A stretch of DNA of 36,274 nucleotides from positions 1 through 36,274 of IMG/VR virus record IMGVR_UViG_3300036826_000250; one strand, 5' to 3'. The first letter of the stretch is position 1, and each line of letters begins with the position of its first letter. The translations under genes and the position numbers were made by a program. The notes under the pieces were generated by a model. The model worked only from the letters and a program-made list of their open reading frames with translations, ran no database searches and had not been told where the DNA came from. Shown piece after piece: positions 27,947-33,068 of this stretch. Source of the DNA: a virus.

Positions 27947-29503
27947 CTACTCCTTGCCCACCGCGCGGCGCGACCGCAGGGGCGACGCGGTCACGCCGGG
28001 GGTCGGCGTCTGGGTGTACGTGCCGGGCGTGGACGCGGAGAGGAATCGTCCGGCAGCGAGCCCGCGCAGCCGGTCGATTTTCTCCGGGTCGGACTTGGCG
28101 ATGGGGACGAGGTACGCCGCCGCCTCACGCAACGTGCAGCCGAGGGCGTAGGCGTTGTCGACGCAGTTCCGAATGTCCGCGCCCGTCCAGTCGGTGTCAT
28201 CGGGGCGCGGCTGCGCCGGGTCCACGGTCGGGTAGCGCGCCAGGGTCAAGGTCCAGATCGCGCGCCGCTCCTCGTGAGTCGGCAGATCGAAGTACCAGAG
28301 GCCGCACCGCTCGAACCGGCGGCGCACCTCGGGCTTGAGGCTGGACAGGTCGTTACACGTGGCGACGAACAGCGCCCCGCCCCGACCGGCGAGCGCGCGG
28401 ATCGTCTTGAACAGGGCGCGGATGCGCTGCTCGGAGGAGCCGACGAACCGATCGGCGGTCGCGGCGAAGTCCGCCGTGATGCCGAGCACGTCGAACTCGA
28501 CGTGGAGCGCGGTGGTGAGGAACGTCTTGCCGGTGCCGGGCGGGCCCAACGTCAGGCAGCCGCCGTACTCCTGGTCCTCCATCTCGCGACAGATGACGCC
28601 GAGGCGATCGGTCGAGGTGCCGGAGGAATCGGTGGCCCCGCGGCCGTCGCCGCCGCCGGTGCCGCCCATCATCTTCTCGAACTCGTCGAGCCGCACGACG
28701 ACGCGCGGCCGCCGCGGGCCGGCGAAGTACCGCTGGGCCCAGGTCTTGAACGACTGATTGCCGCCGATCTCGGCGAACCGGACGCCGCCGCGCTCGACGG
28801 CGAGCCCGGGGGTCTGCTCGATCGCCGCGCGGCGGCGCTCGCGGAGATCCTCGAGATCGACGCCAACGCCGCCGGAGGCTTGCGCCCGGACGGCCATCGC
28901 GACGGCTTGCTCGGCCGGGTAGAGCGGGAGCCCGCGCACGGATTCGGCGACGCGGGTGATCGCCTCGGCGGCGAGGTCGTCGCCGACCAGCTCGCCGACC
29001 ATCGTGGTCAGCTGGGCGTCATCGGGCAGAGGTTCATCCAATTGCATGACGTCCGCCGCCAGCTCGGGCGGCCACGTGAAGGACGGCGCGAGCAGGACGA
29101 CGGTGCGCGGGGCGGGCTTGCCGTCCTCGTCGCGGGTGCCCTTCAACGCGTCGCGGAGGTTCCAGAGGGCCTGGGTCGGCCCCGCCGGGTCGGTCGGCCC
29201 GAAGAAGCGATGGGCGTGGACGAGGAACAGGACGGAACGCGGGGGCATTTTCGGCGCGGCGAGGAGGATCTCGGCGAGTTTGGCCCCGACGGGGGGGACG
29301 CCGAGCGCGGCGATCAACGCCTCGCCCGGGCGGTTCAACGGGCGGATCCCGCTCGCGATGTCCCACGCGGCGACGCCGGTCTCGCCGTTGACGGCGGCGG
29401 TGAGCGTCTCCATGGTCGCGGCGGCGTTGGACGTGGTGATGGCGACGAGCGAGGTGTCCGCGCGGCGCGCGTGCTTGAACGTGGTGACGAGATCGGTCGA
29501 CAT
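27947..29503 (-). CDS. Walker-permuted AAA+ ATPase, Ycf46-like (518 aa)
   Basis: ATG 29503 with AAGGAG at 8 bases; ends in TAG. Residues 1-170 form a degenerate N-terminal domain without a P-loop (SVLFLVHAHRFFGPTDP, TVVLLAPSFTWPPELAADV), as in Ycf46-type ATPases. The second domain is permuted. EIGGNQSFKTWAQRYF (245-260) is followed first by RVVVRLDEFEKMMGG (267-281, Walker B), then a Gly/Ser linker and helix, then Walker A GPPGTGKT (320-327), DRFVGSSEQRIRALF (351-365), sensor-1 FVATCND (379-385) and the arginine-finger region PEVRRRFERC (391-400). All active-site elements are present. Related permuted ATPases occur in other phages. Substrate unknown; a remodelling role is likely. Confidence 0.95.
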   Translation of the reverse strand: MSTDLVTTFKHARRADTSLVAITTSNAAATMETLTAAVNGETGVAAWDIASGIRPLNRPGEALIAALGVPPVGAKLAEILLAAPKMPPRSVLFLVHAHRFFGPTDPAGPTQALWNLRDALKGTRDEDGKPAPRTVVLLAPSFTWPPELAADVMQLDEPLPDDAQLTTMVGELVGDDLAAEAITRVAESVRGLPLYPAEQAVAMAVRAQASGGVGVDLEDLRERRRAAIEQTPGLAVERGGVRFAEIGGNQSFKTWAQRYFAGPRRPRVVVRLDEFEKMMGGTGGGDGRGATDSSGTSTDRLGVICREMEDQEYGGCLTLGPPGTGKTFLTTALHVEFDVLGITADFAATADRFVGSSEQRIRALFKTIRALAGRGGALFVATCNDLSSLKPEVRRRFERCGLWYFDLPTHEERRAIWTLTLARYPTVDPAQPRPDDTDWTGADIRNCVDNAYALGCTLREAAAYLVPIAKSDPEKIDRLRGLAAGRFLSASTPGTYTQTPTPGVTASPLRSRRAVGKE

Positions 29504-29527
29504 GATGGGGGCTCCTTGGGGTTGATG

Positions 29528-29543
29528 GACGCCCGAGGGCGTC
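29528..29543 (-). other. Short palindromic hairpin before the AAA gene
   Basis: GACGCCC and GGGCGTC flank two bases, a perfect 16-base inverted repeat in the 49-base gap between the 177-aa and AAA genes. It is followed in the minus direction by CATCAACCCC and then AAGGAG, with no U tract. Confidence 0.45.
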
Positions 29544-29552
29544 GTGTGAGAG

Positions 29553-30086
29553 TTAGGCCGAGACCGCGACGGGCTCGGCGGGGACGTCTGGGTACTGCGC
29601 GGACAGAGTCGCGATGCGCAGCTCGGCGGCGTGGACGTCTTCGACGAGGCGCGTCAGGTCGTCCAGATTCAGGTTGGCGACCATCCAGAGGACGTCGTGT
29701 TGCGCGAGCGACGCCAGCGAGGCGATGGGGGTCTCGGTGTACATCGTCAGACGGTCGAGATTCGCGGCGGCGCCACGGAGGTCTTCGGCGATCTTCGCGA
29801 TCTTCTTCTTCACGTCGGCGACGCGTTCGGGGAGGATTCGCTCGCGGGTCGCGCGGAGCCACTGGCGGTCGAACGCGGCCTGCTCGGCGGCGCGGGCGGC
29901 GTCGTCGATGGCCTGGAATTCGGGGACGTGCGAGGCCGCCGGCTCGCCCTTGCGGCGCTCGCGGGCGCGTTCGCGGCGGACGTGACGCGCGTGGGCCTCG
30001 AGCGCGTACGAATGGCTCTCGACGCGATCGGCGTCGACGAGGCTCCAGCGGTGACAGGAACACTGGGCGCGATACGTGGTCGGCAT
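29553..30086 (-). CDS. Coiled-coil protein with N-terminal cysteine motif (177 aa)
   Basis: ATG 30086 has AAGGAG at 8 bases; ends in TAA. The N-terminus holds CSCHRWSLVDADRVESHSY, with two cysteines and His that may bind Zn. The rest is long helices: HARHVRRERARERRKGEPAA, then AARAAEQAAFDRQWLRATRE, VADVKKKIAKIAEDLRGAAA and DVLWMVANLNLDDLTRLVED. The last part has a clear heptad pattern. It directly precedes the AAA ATPase and could be its adaptor or substrate-binding partner, an inference from order only. Confidence 0.9.
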   Translation of the reverse strand: MPTTYRAQCSCHRWSLVDADRVESHSYALEAHARHVRRERARERRKGEPAASHVPEFQAIDDAARAAEQAAFDRQWLRATRERILPERVADVKKKIAKIAEDLRGAAANLDRLTMYTETPIASLASLAQHDVLWMVANLNLDDLTRLVEDVHAAELRIATLSAQYPDVPAEPVAVSA

Positions 30087-30116
30087 GATCGGTCTCCTTG
30101 ATTGAGTGCGGACGTG

Positions 30117-30150
30117 GGAGCCCGCGCGCCGTCGCCGACACGCGGGCTCC
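30117..30150 (-). other. Hairpin between H1-like and coiled-coil genes
   Basis: Perfect 10-bp arms at 30117-30126 and 30141-30150 with a 14-base loop lie in the 79-base gap. The loop contains GTCGCCGAC, which can pair within itself. No U tract follows. A role in transcript processing between neighbouring genes is possible. Confidence 0.5.
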
Positions 30151-30165
30151 GTCCGGGTGAGTGGG

Positions 30166-30537
30166 TTACGCAGCGGCGGCGGCCCCGGTCTCGGGGGTCG
30201 GCGTCGTCGTCTTCTTCGGCGCGGTCTTCTTCGTGGACGGCTTCGGCGCCGGGCGCGGGCCCGGGTGCGCCGCCTTCTTCGCGGGCGCCGCCTGCTTCGC
30301 CGCCTTCTTCGCGGGCGCCGCCTTCTTCGCCGCCTTCTTCGCCGCCGCCTTCGGCTCCGTCTTCTCGGGCTCGGCGATGGTCGCGCCCAGCTTCTTGAGC
30401 GCGCCGATGAACGCGGCCACGAGGTCTCCGCGCTTGCCGCCGAACTTCGGGCGCATGTAGGCCTGCCCCTTGGTGGTGGCGCCGTTGACGATGGTCCAGT
30501 CGAACGAGGACTTGCCGGGAATCACGGTGATGGTCAT
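30166..30537 (-). CDS. Protein with histone H1-like tail (123 aa)
   Basis: ATG 30537 has AAGGAG at 8 bases. Residues 1-60 are a compact domain (TITVIPGKSSFDWTIVNGAT, AYMRPKFGGKRGDLVAAFIG, ALKKLGATIAE). Residues 65-123 are Lys/Ala/Pro repeats (AAAKKAAKKAAPAKKAAKQA), as in eukaryote-like H1 tails of bacterial Hc1/AlgP proteins. The tail would bind DNA or RNA by charge. The same frame is open 83 codons further upstream to ATG 30786, so a longer 206-aa form is possible. I prefer the short form for its ribosome site. Confidence 0.88.
   Translation of the reverse strand: MTITVIPGKSSFDWTIVNGATTKGQAYMRPKFGGKRGDLVAAFIGALKKLGATIAEPEKTEPKAAAKKAAKKAAPAKKAAKQAAPAKKAAHPGPRPAPKPSTKKTAPKKTTTPTPETGAAAAA
30241..30355 (-). 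repeat. Lys/Ala-rich coding repeats
   Basis: Short tandem repeats around GCCTTCTTCGC on the plus strand encode the AAPAKKAAK-type repeats of the H1-like tail. Repeat number may vary between strains by slippage. Confidence 0.75.
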
Positions 30538-30786
30538 GGTCAGGTCTCCTTGGGTGATGGTGTGGGTTTCGAGTTGAACGCGCGCGCGCACGCGCGCGAC
30601 GCGTCGCGGCTGCCCGTCCGCGTCGTGCGTCGTCACCAGGACGGCGCGGGCGACGTGGGCGGGCGGTTCAGCATGTCGGGTCGGGTCGCAGAACCAGCAC
30701 GAACACGACCAGACGCGGATGAACGGCAACGGCTCGGGCGGTCTCCTTTCTTCGGTCGACACGGCGGGCGTCACGCGGACGCGCAT
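30538..30786 (-). CDS. In-frame upstream reading frame, possible N-terminal extension of the H1-like protein (83 codons)
   Basis: ATG 30786 overlaps the end of the 54-aa gene. No stop separates it from ATG 30537, so it either extends the H1-like protein to 206 aa or is a separate gene that has lost its stop. Third positions are almost all G or C across the stretch, so it is translated at some point in its history. It holds a cysteine group (VWSCSCWFCDPTRHAEP) and a strand AVLVTTHDADGQPRRVARVR. No good ribosome site is seen, but translational coupling to the overlapping gene is possible. Confidence 0.6.
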
Positions 30787-30935
30787 GGGTCGACCTGATC
30801 GCGGACGTGGATCATGCGGCCCCGTTCGGTGCGTCCGCAATCGAGGCAGACGCGCCGGGCGATGGCATCGGTGATGGTGTGAATCACGAACATCGTGCAG
30901 GGATGGGTGCGCGGGTCGGGACGCATGGGGGGCAT
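30771..30935 (-). CDS. Small zinc-knuckle-like protein (54 aa)
   Basis: ATG 30935 follows AGGGAG closely; a second ATG lies at 30926. The protein reads PPMRPDPRTHPCTMFVIHTI, then DAIARRVCLDCGRTERGRM, with Cys-x2-Cys at 30-33, His residues at 11 and 19 and Cys13. A single zinc site is plausible. It lies 15 bases after the TAG of the 70-aa gene, in the same frame. Strong third-position G+C supports coding. Confidence 0.78.
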   Translation of the reverse strand: MPPMRPDPRTHPCTMFVIHTITDAIARRVCLDCGRTERGRMIHVRDQVDPCASA

Positions 30936-30950
30936 CGTCTCCCTCACGGG

Positions 30951-31163
30951 CTAGAGGTTGAAGGCGAGACGGATCGCGGCGGCGGTCGCCGCGTCGACGC
31001 GCTTCCGGGACACGCGCCGCGCCCGGTCGGCGGGGCGTTCGGTCCAGCGGGCGTAGGACCAGCACGAGCCCTCGCCGCCGGATTCGGCGGCGCGCTGGGT
31101 GCGCTCATTGGAGAGGATCGCGGTGCGCGACAGGGCGCGGAACGCGGACGTGGGCACGATCAT
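30951..31163 (-). CDS. Small basic protein (70 aa)
   Basis: ATG 31163 overlaps the TGA of the 34-aa gene by ATGA; an upstream GTG at 31190 in the same frame would add nine residues. The sequence is IVPTSAFRALSRTAILSNER, then SCWSYARWTERPADRARRVS and a C-terminal helix VDAATAAAIRLAFNL. Ends in TAG. No family recognised. Confidence 0.8.
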   Translation of the reverse strand: MIVPTSAFRALSRTAILSNERTQRAAESGGEGSCWSYARWTERPADRARRVSRKRVDAATAAAIRLAFNL

Positions 31164-31264
31164 GACCGGCCCCCCACGAACGCCCGGCACGGGTTCGCGC
31201 GGAGGAGGACGAGGGGCGGGACCGGCGGGGTCAAGACGCGGGTGACGGTGTCGCGGCGGTTCAT
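31160..31264 (-). CDS. Very small protein (34 aa)
   Basis: ATG 31264 is preceded by GGAGGG at about 9 bases. It begins one base after the stop of the zinc-ribbon frame and ends overlapping the next start (ATGA). The product NRRDTVTRVLTPPVPPLVLL RANPCRAFVGGRS is basic at its start with a proline/leucine-rich centre. The coupling on both sides is the main evidence. It could be just a translational relay peptide. Confidence 0.6.
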   Translation of the reverse strand: MNRRDTVTRVLTPPVPPLVLLRANPCRAFVGGRS

Positions 31265-31265
31265 T

Positions 31266-31391
31266 TCAACGGCCCTCCGTCCAGGTCAATTCGTGGCGAT
31301 GGACGCGGACGCGGACGCGCCCGACGATCTCGTAGGTGTCGGGCAGCGTGCGCCGCGCGACGGTCCATCCGTGTCCGCACTCGGGGCACGT
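31266..31391 (-). CDS. Zinc-ribbon-like reading frame lacking ATG/GTG/TTG (41 codons)
   Basis: The frame reads TCPECGHGWTVARRTLPDTY then EIVGRVRVRVHRHELTWTEG R and TGA at 31266. Cys-x2-Cys plus GW, strict third-position G+C and tight linkage to the 34-aa gene argue that it is coding. Upstream in frame no ATG, GTG or TTG occurs before the TAG of the 92-aa gene 45 bases away. The ACG at 31391-31389 stands where ATG would be expected (MCPECG in typical relatives). ACG initiation, loss of the start by mutation, or TAG read-through from the 92-aa gene are the options. Confidence 0.55.
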   Translation of the reverse strand, partial: TCPECGHGWTVARRTLPDTYEIVGRVRVRVHRHELTWTEGR

Positions 31392-31436
31392 GCGGCCGGG
31401 TTCGTCGCGTTGAGGGTGTTGGTGAGGACGCGCGGC

Positions 31437-31715
31437 CTAGCGGATGCGCGTCGGGACGTCGACCGGGTTGCAGATGACCTCGGTGACGGTGAACGTCGGG
31501 AACTTCGTGGCGATGGTCTGGAGCACGCCGCGGGTCGACCCGACCATGACGTAGGCGAGGCTGATTCGCGACCGGCGCGGCGGGATCACCGGGTAGAAGC
31601 CGCGGATCTCGACCAGATAGAAGGTGTCGTCGTCGGCGCAGCCAGGGCCGGTGCCATTCGGCAGCGAGTAGCCGGCGATGGTGACGGTGTCCATGAGGCG
31701 GTTGATGGTGTCCAT
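31437..31715 (-). CDS. Small beta-rich protein, first gene after the non-coding block (92 aa)
   Basis: ATG 31715 follows AAGGAG at about 10 bases; ends in TAG. The sequence alternates strands: DTVTIAGYSLPNGTGPGCAD, DTFYLVEIRGFYPVIPPRRS, RISLAYVMVGSTRGVLQTIA and TKFPTFTVTEVICNPVDVPT. Two cysteines could pair. It heads the long operon of small genes, about 530 bases after the candidate promoter. The frame continues past the TAG into the zinc-ribbon stretch. No family recognised. Confidence 0.88.
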   Translation of the reverse strand: MDTINRLMDTVTIAGYSLPNGTGPGCADDDTFYLVEIRGFYPVIPPRRSRISLAYVMVGSTRGVLQTIATKFPTFTVTEVICNPVDVPTRIR

Positions 31716-31767
31716 GATGTCGAGACTCCTTCGTGCGTTCGGGTTCGTCGCGTGAGGGGTGGGTTTC

Positions 31768-31783
31768 GGCGGTGACTGCCGCC
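31768..31783 (-). other. Small hairpin in the leader of the 92-aa gene
   Basis: GGCGG and CCGCC flank a six-base loop. It lies 53 to 68 bases before the 92-aa start, next to a larger hairpin. Confidence 0.4.
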
Positions 31784-31791
31784 ATCGTCAG

Positions 31792-31810
31792 GAGCCGGTC
31801 ACACCGGCTC
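31792..31810 (-). promoter_or_regulatory. Perfect inverted repeat (operator or hairpin)
   Basis: GAGCCGGT and ACCGGCTC flank CAC, a perfect 8-bp inverted repeat. No U tract follows on either strand, so it suits an operator or an RNA hairpin better than a terminator. Confidence 0.5.
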
Positions 31811-32251
31811 GACCCGTCGTCGCGGTGAAGGTGGAGGACTGAGCTTCACGGCGACTCAGACAGTCGAGACACGGCGCATCGTCCGGGTGGCCGTCGTCTC
31901 GACTCACGGTCCCCTCTCGGGGCCGTCGCGCGGGAATCCGTCCCGTCTGCTCTTCTCGGTGTTCTCTCAGCCGATCAGCCGTGCGGTTGCTGGCCTACCC
32001 ATCCGTCTCCGGGGCTTTGAACGCCGCGAGGGAGTCGAGTGGGGTGGGGCGTTGGGATCGCTGTCCCGTTCCGCGTGTCTCCGTGGGCTTGCGCCGGGAG
32101 ACCGTCACCTCTTGCTGAGCGCGGCGTCCGGGGTGTCTCTCCCGTCTCGCCGTTCGTCGGGTCCGTCCGACTCCCGCTCTGCGCTGCCGCCCCGTCCGGG
32201 TCTAGGGGCCGTCGTATCGGGCGTTTCGTTCGTATCACCCGCTACGCCACT

Positions 32252-32281
32252 AATATTGAGATATGGCACCCACCCGGTCAA
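32252..32281 (-). promoter_or_regulatory. Candidate sigma-70-type promoter reading into the small-gene operon
   Basis: On the minus strand TTGACC (32281-32276, five of six to consensus) is followed after 18 bases by AATATT (32257-32252, four of six). It lies in the most A+T-rich point of the whole window. It would start RNA near 32245, leaving a leader of roughly 530 bases before the 92-aa gene. The host factor is unknown. Confidence 0.45.
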
Positions 32282-32419
32282 CTTCTTTGCCGCCAATGAA
32301 ATCGCGCAGTTAGCCATCACGGGCCCAGGACTGCGTCAGGAATGCGCGAAATCGAGAGATCCCCGGACGCGCGGACGGACGCGGACAGACGGACGCGCGG
32401 ACGTCGCCGCGCGACGGGC

Positions 32420-32632
32420 TCAGCCGCCCGGGAACGTCGTGCGGTCTTCGCCGCACCGGTCGCAGACCCAGGCCGGCATCGGGTCGTACCAGAGATCCTC
32501 GGTGCCGATCAGGACGAGCGTGTGCGGACCCCGCCGCCGACAACCGAAGCACCACGCCTCGCGATGGGTGTGGGTCACGACGCGCTCGCGCGGGCGACAG
32601 ACGACGCCGCCCCGGATCGGCTCGCACGTCAC
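32420..32632 (-). CDS. Zinc-ribbon protein (70 aa)
   Basis: GTG 32632 overlaps the preceding TGA by GTGA. Cys-x2-Cys pairs CFGC at 28-31 and CDRC at 57-60 with HTHREAW before and YDPMPAW between form a zinc ribbon. The N-terminus (TCEPIRGGVVCRPRERVVT) has two more Cys. It is the last gene before the non-coding block. Function unknown; DNA or protein binding is the general expectation. Confidence 0.87.
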   Translation of the reverse strand: MTCEPIRGGVVCRPRERVVTHTHREAWCFGCRRRGPHTLVLIGTEDLWYDPMPAWVCDRCGEDRTTFPGG

Positions 32633-32868
32633 GGGTGGCCGCGCTGCCGGTAGCGCGCCTCGGCGACGTCGTCGCAATCGTGGTGATCGGCGACGGGCAG
32701 GATCCGCCGCCGGGCGAGCCACGTCGTGCCGTCCTCGGCGTAGAGGTCGACGAACGCCTCGGCGCAGTCGCACGCGTCGACGGGCTCGGTGCCGGGCTCG
32801 TAGGTCTTCGCGAGGACGATGCGCGCCAGCTCGGCGGGCGGGAGCCCGCCCAGTTCCTCCTTCGCCAT
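32629..32868 (-). CDS. Small acidic protein (79 aa)
   Basis: ATG 32868 shares bases with the preceding stop (TGATG), and the end overlaps the next gene by GTGA. The sequence AKEELGGLPPAELARIVLAK is helical. DACDCAEAFVDLYAEDGTTW and LARRRILPVADHHDCDDVAE contain three Cys and two His, a possible metal site. No family recognised. Confidence 0.87.
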   Translation of the reverse strand: MAKEELGGLPPAELARIVLAKTYEPGTEPVDACDCAEAFVDLYAEDGTTWLARRRILPVADHHDCDDVAEARYRQRGHP

Positions 32869-33068
32869 CACAAGCCCTCCAGGGACGGCGGCGGCCCGGG
32901 CTCGGCGAGCGAGTCCGGCTCCGTGTGCGTCACGCGGACGGTCGGCCACGCCGCGCGATCATCCGGGAAGCGCATCGCCACCTGGGCGTCGCCCACGGTG
33001 ACGATGACGCTCAGCGCCGCGTCGCGGCGGACGATGTCGAGGGCGACCCGGTCCCACGCAGCAGACAT
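32868..33068 (-). CDS. Small protein overlapping the ABC-GNAT gene (66 aa)
   Basis: ATG 33068 lies 58 bases inside the end of the ABC-GNAT gene in another frame, with GGAG 8 bases before it. The product SAAWDRVALDIVRRDAALSV, IVTVGDAQVAMRFPDDRAAW and TVRVTHTEPDSLAEPGPP looks like a small alpha/beta domain. In the overlap both frames keep plausible codons, so the C-terminus of the fusion protein may be a recent extension. Function unknown. Confidence 0.82.
   Translation of the reverse strand: MSAAWDRVALDIVRRDAALSVIVTVGDAQVAMRFPDDRAAWPTVRVTHTEPDSLAEPGPPPSLEGL

Larger units (their letters stand above)
31716..32419. other. Non-coding block of about 700 bases with an A+T-richer core
   Basis: No frame on either strand here has convincing codon use, ribosome site or motif. 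The plus-strand open frame from 31887 depends on stop-poor G+C-rich sequence and overlaps real genes on the other strand. G+C falls to about 56 percent at 32221-32340. Besides the candidate promoter and hairpins listed separately, there are words repeated with variation, such as CGTCTC and CCCGTC. A replication origin, a long leader RNA or a remnant gene are possible contents. Confidence 0.55.

Noticed and set aside
31437-31439. Genome-wide recoding of TAG
   Set aside because: TAG is a normal stop for several genes (7232, 15171, 27234, 27947, 30951), so recoding of all TAG codons is excluded; only local read-through remains possible.
31960-32060. Possible tRNA in the non-coding block
   Set aside because: A GTTCAA-like word is present on the minus strand, but no paired acceptor, D or T stems can be drawn around it.
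31887-32340. Plus-strand gene in the non-coding block
   Set aside because: No ribosome site, no recognisable domain, poor third-position pattern, and the frame continues antisense through real minus-strand genes.
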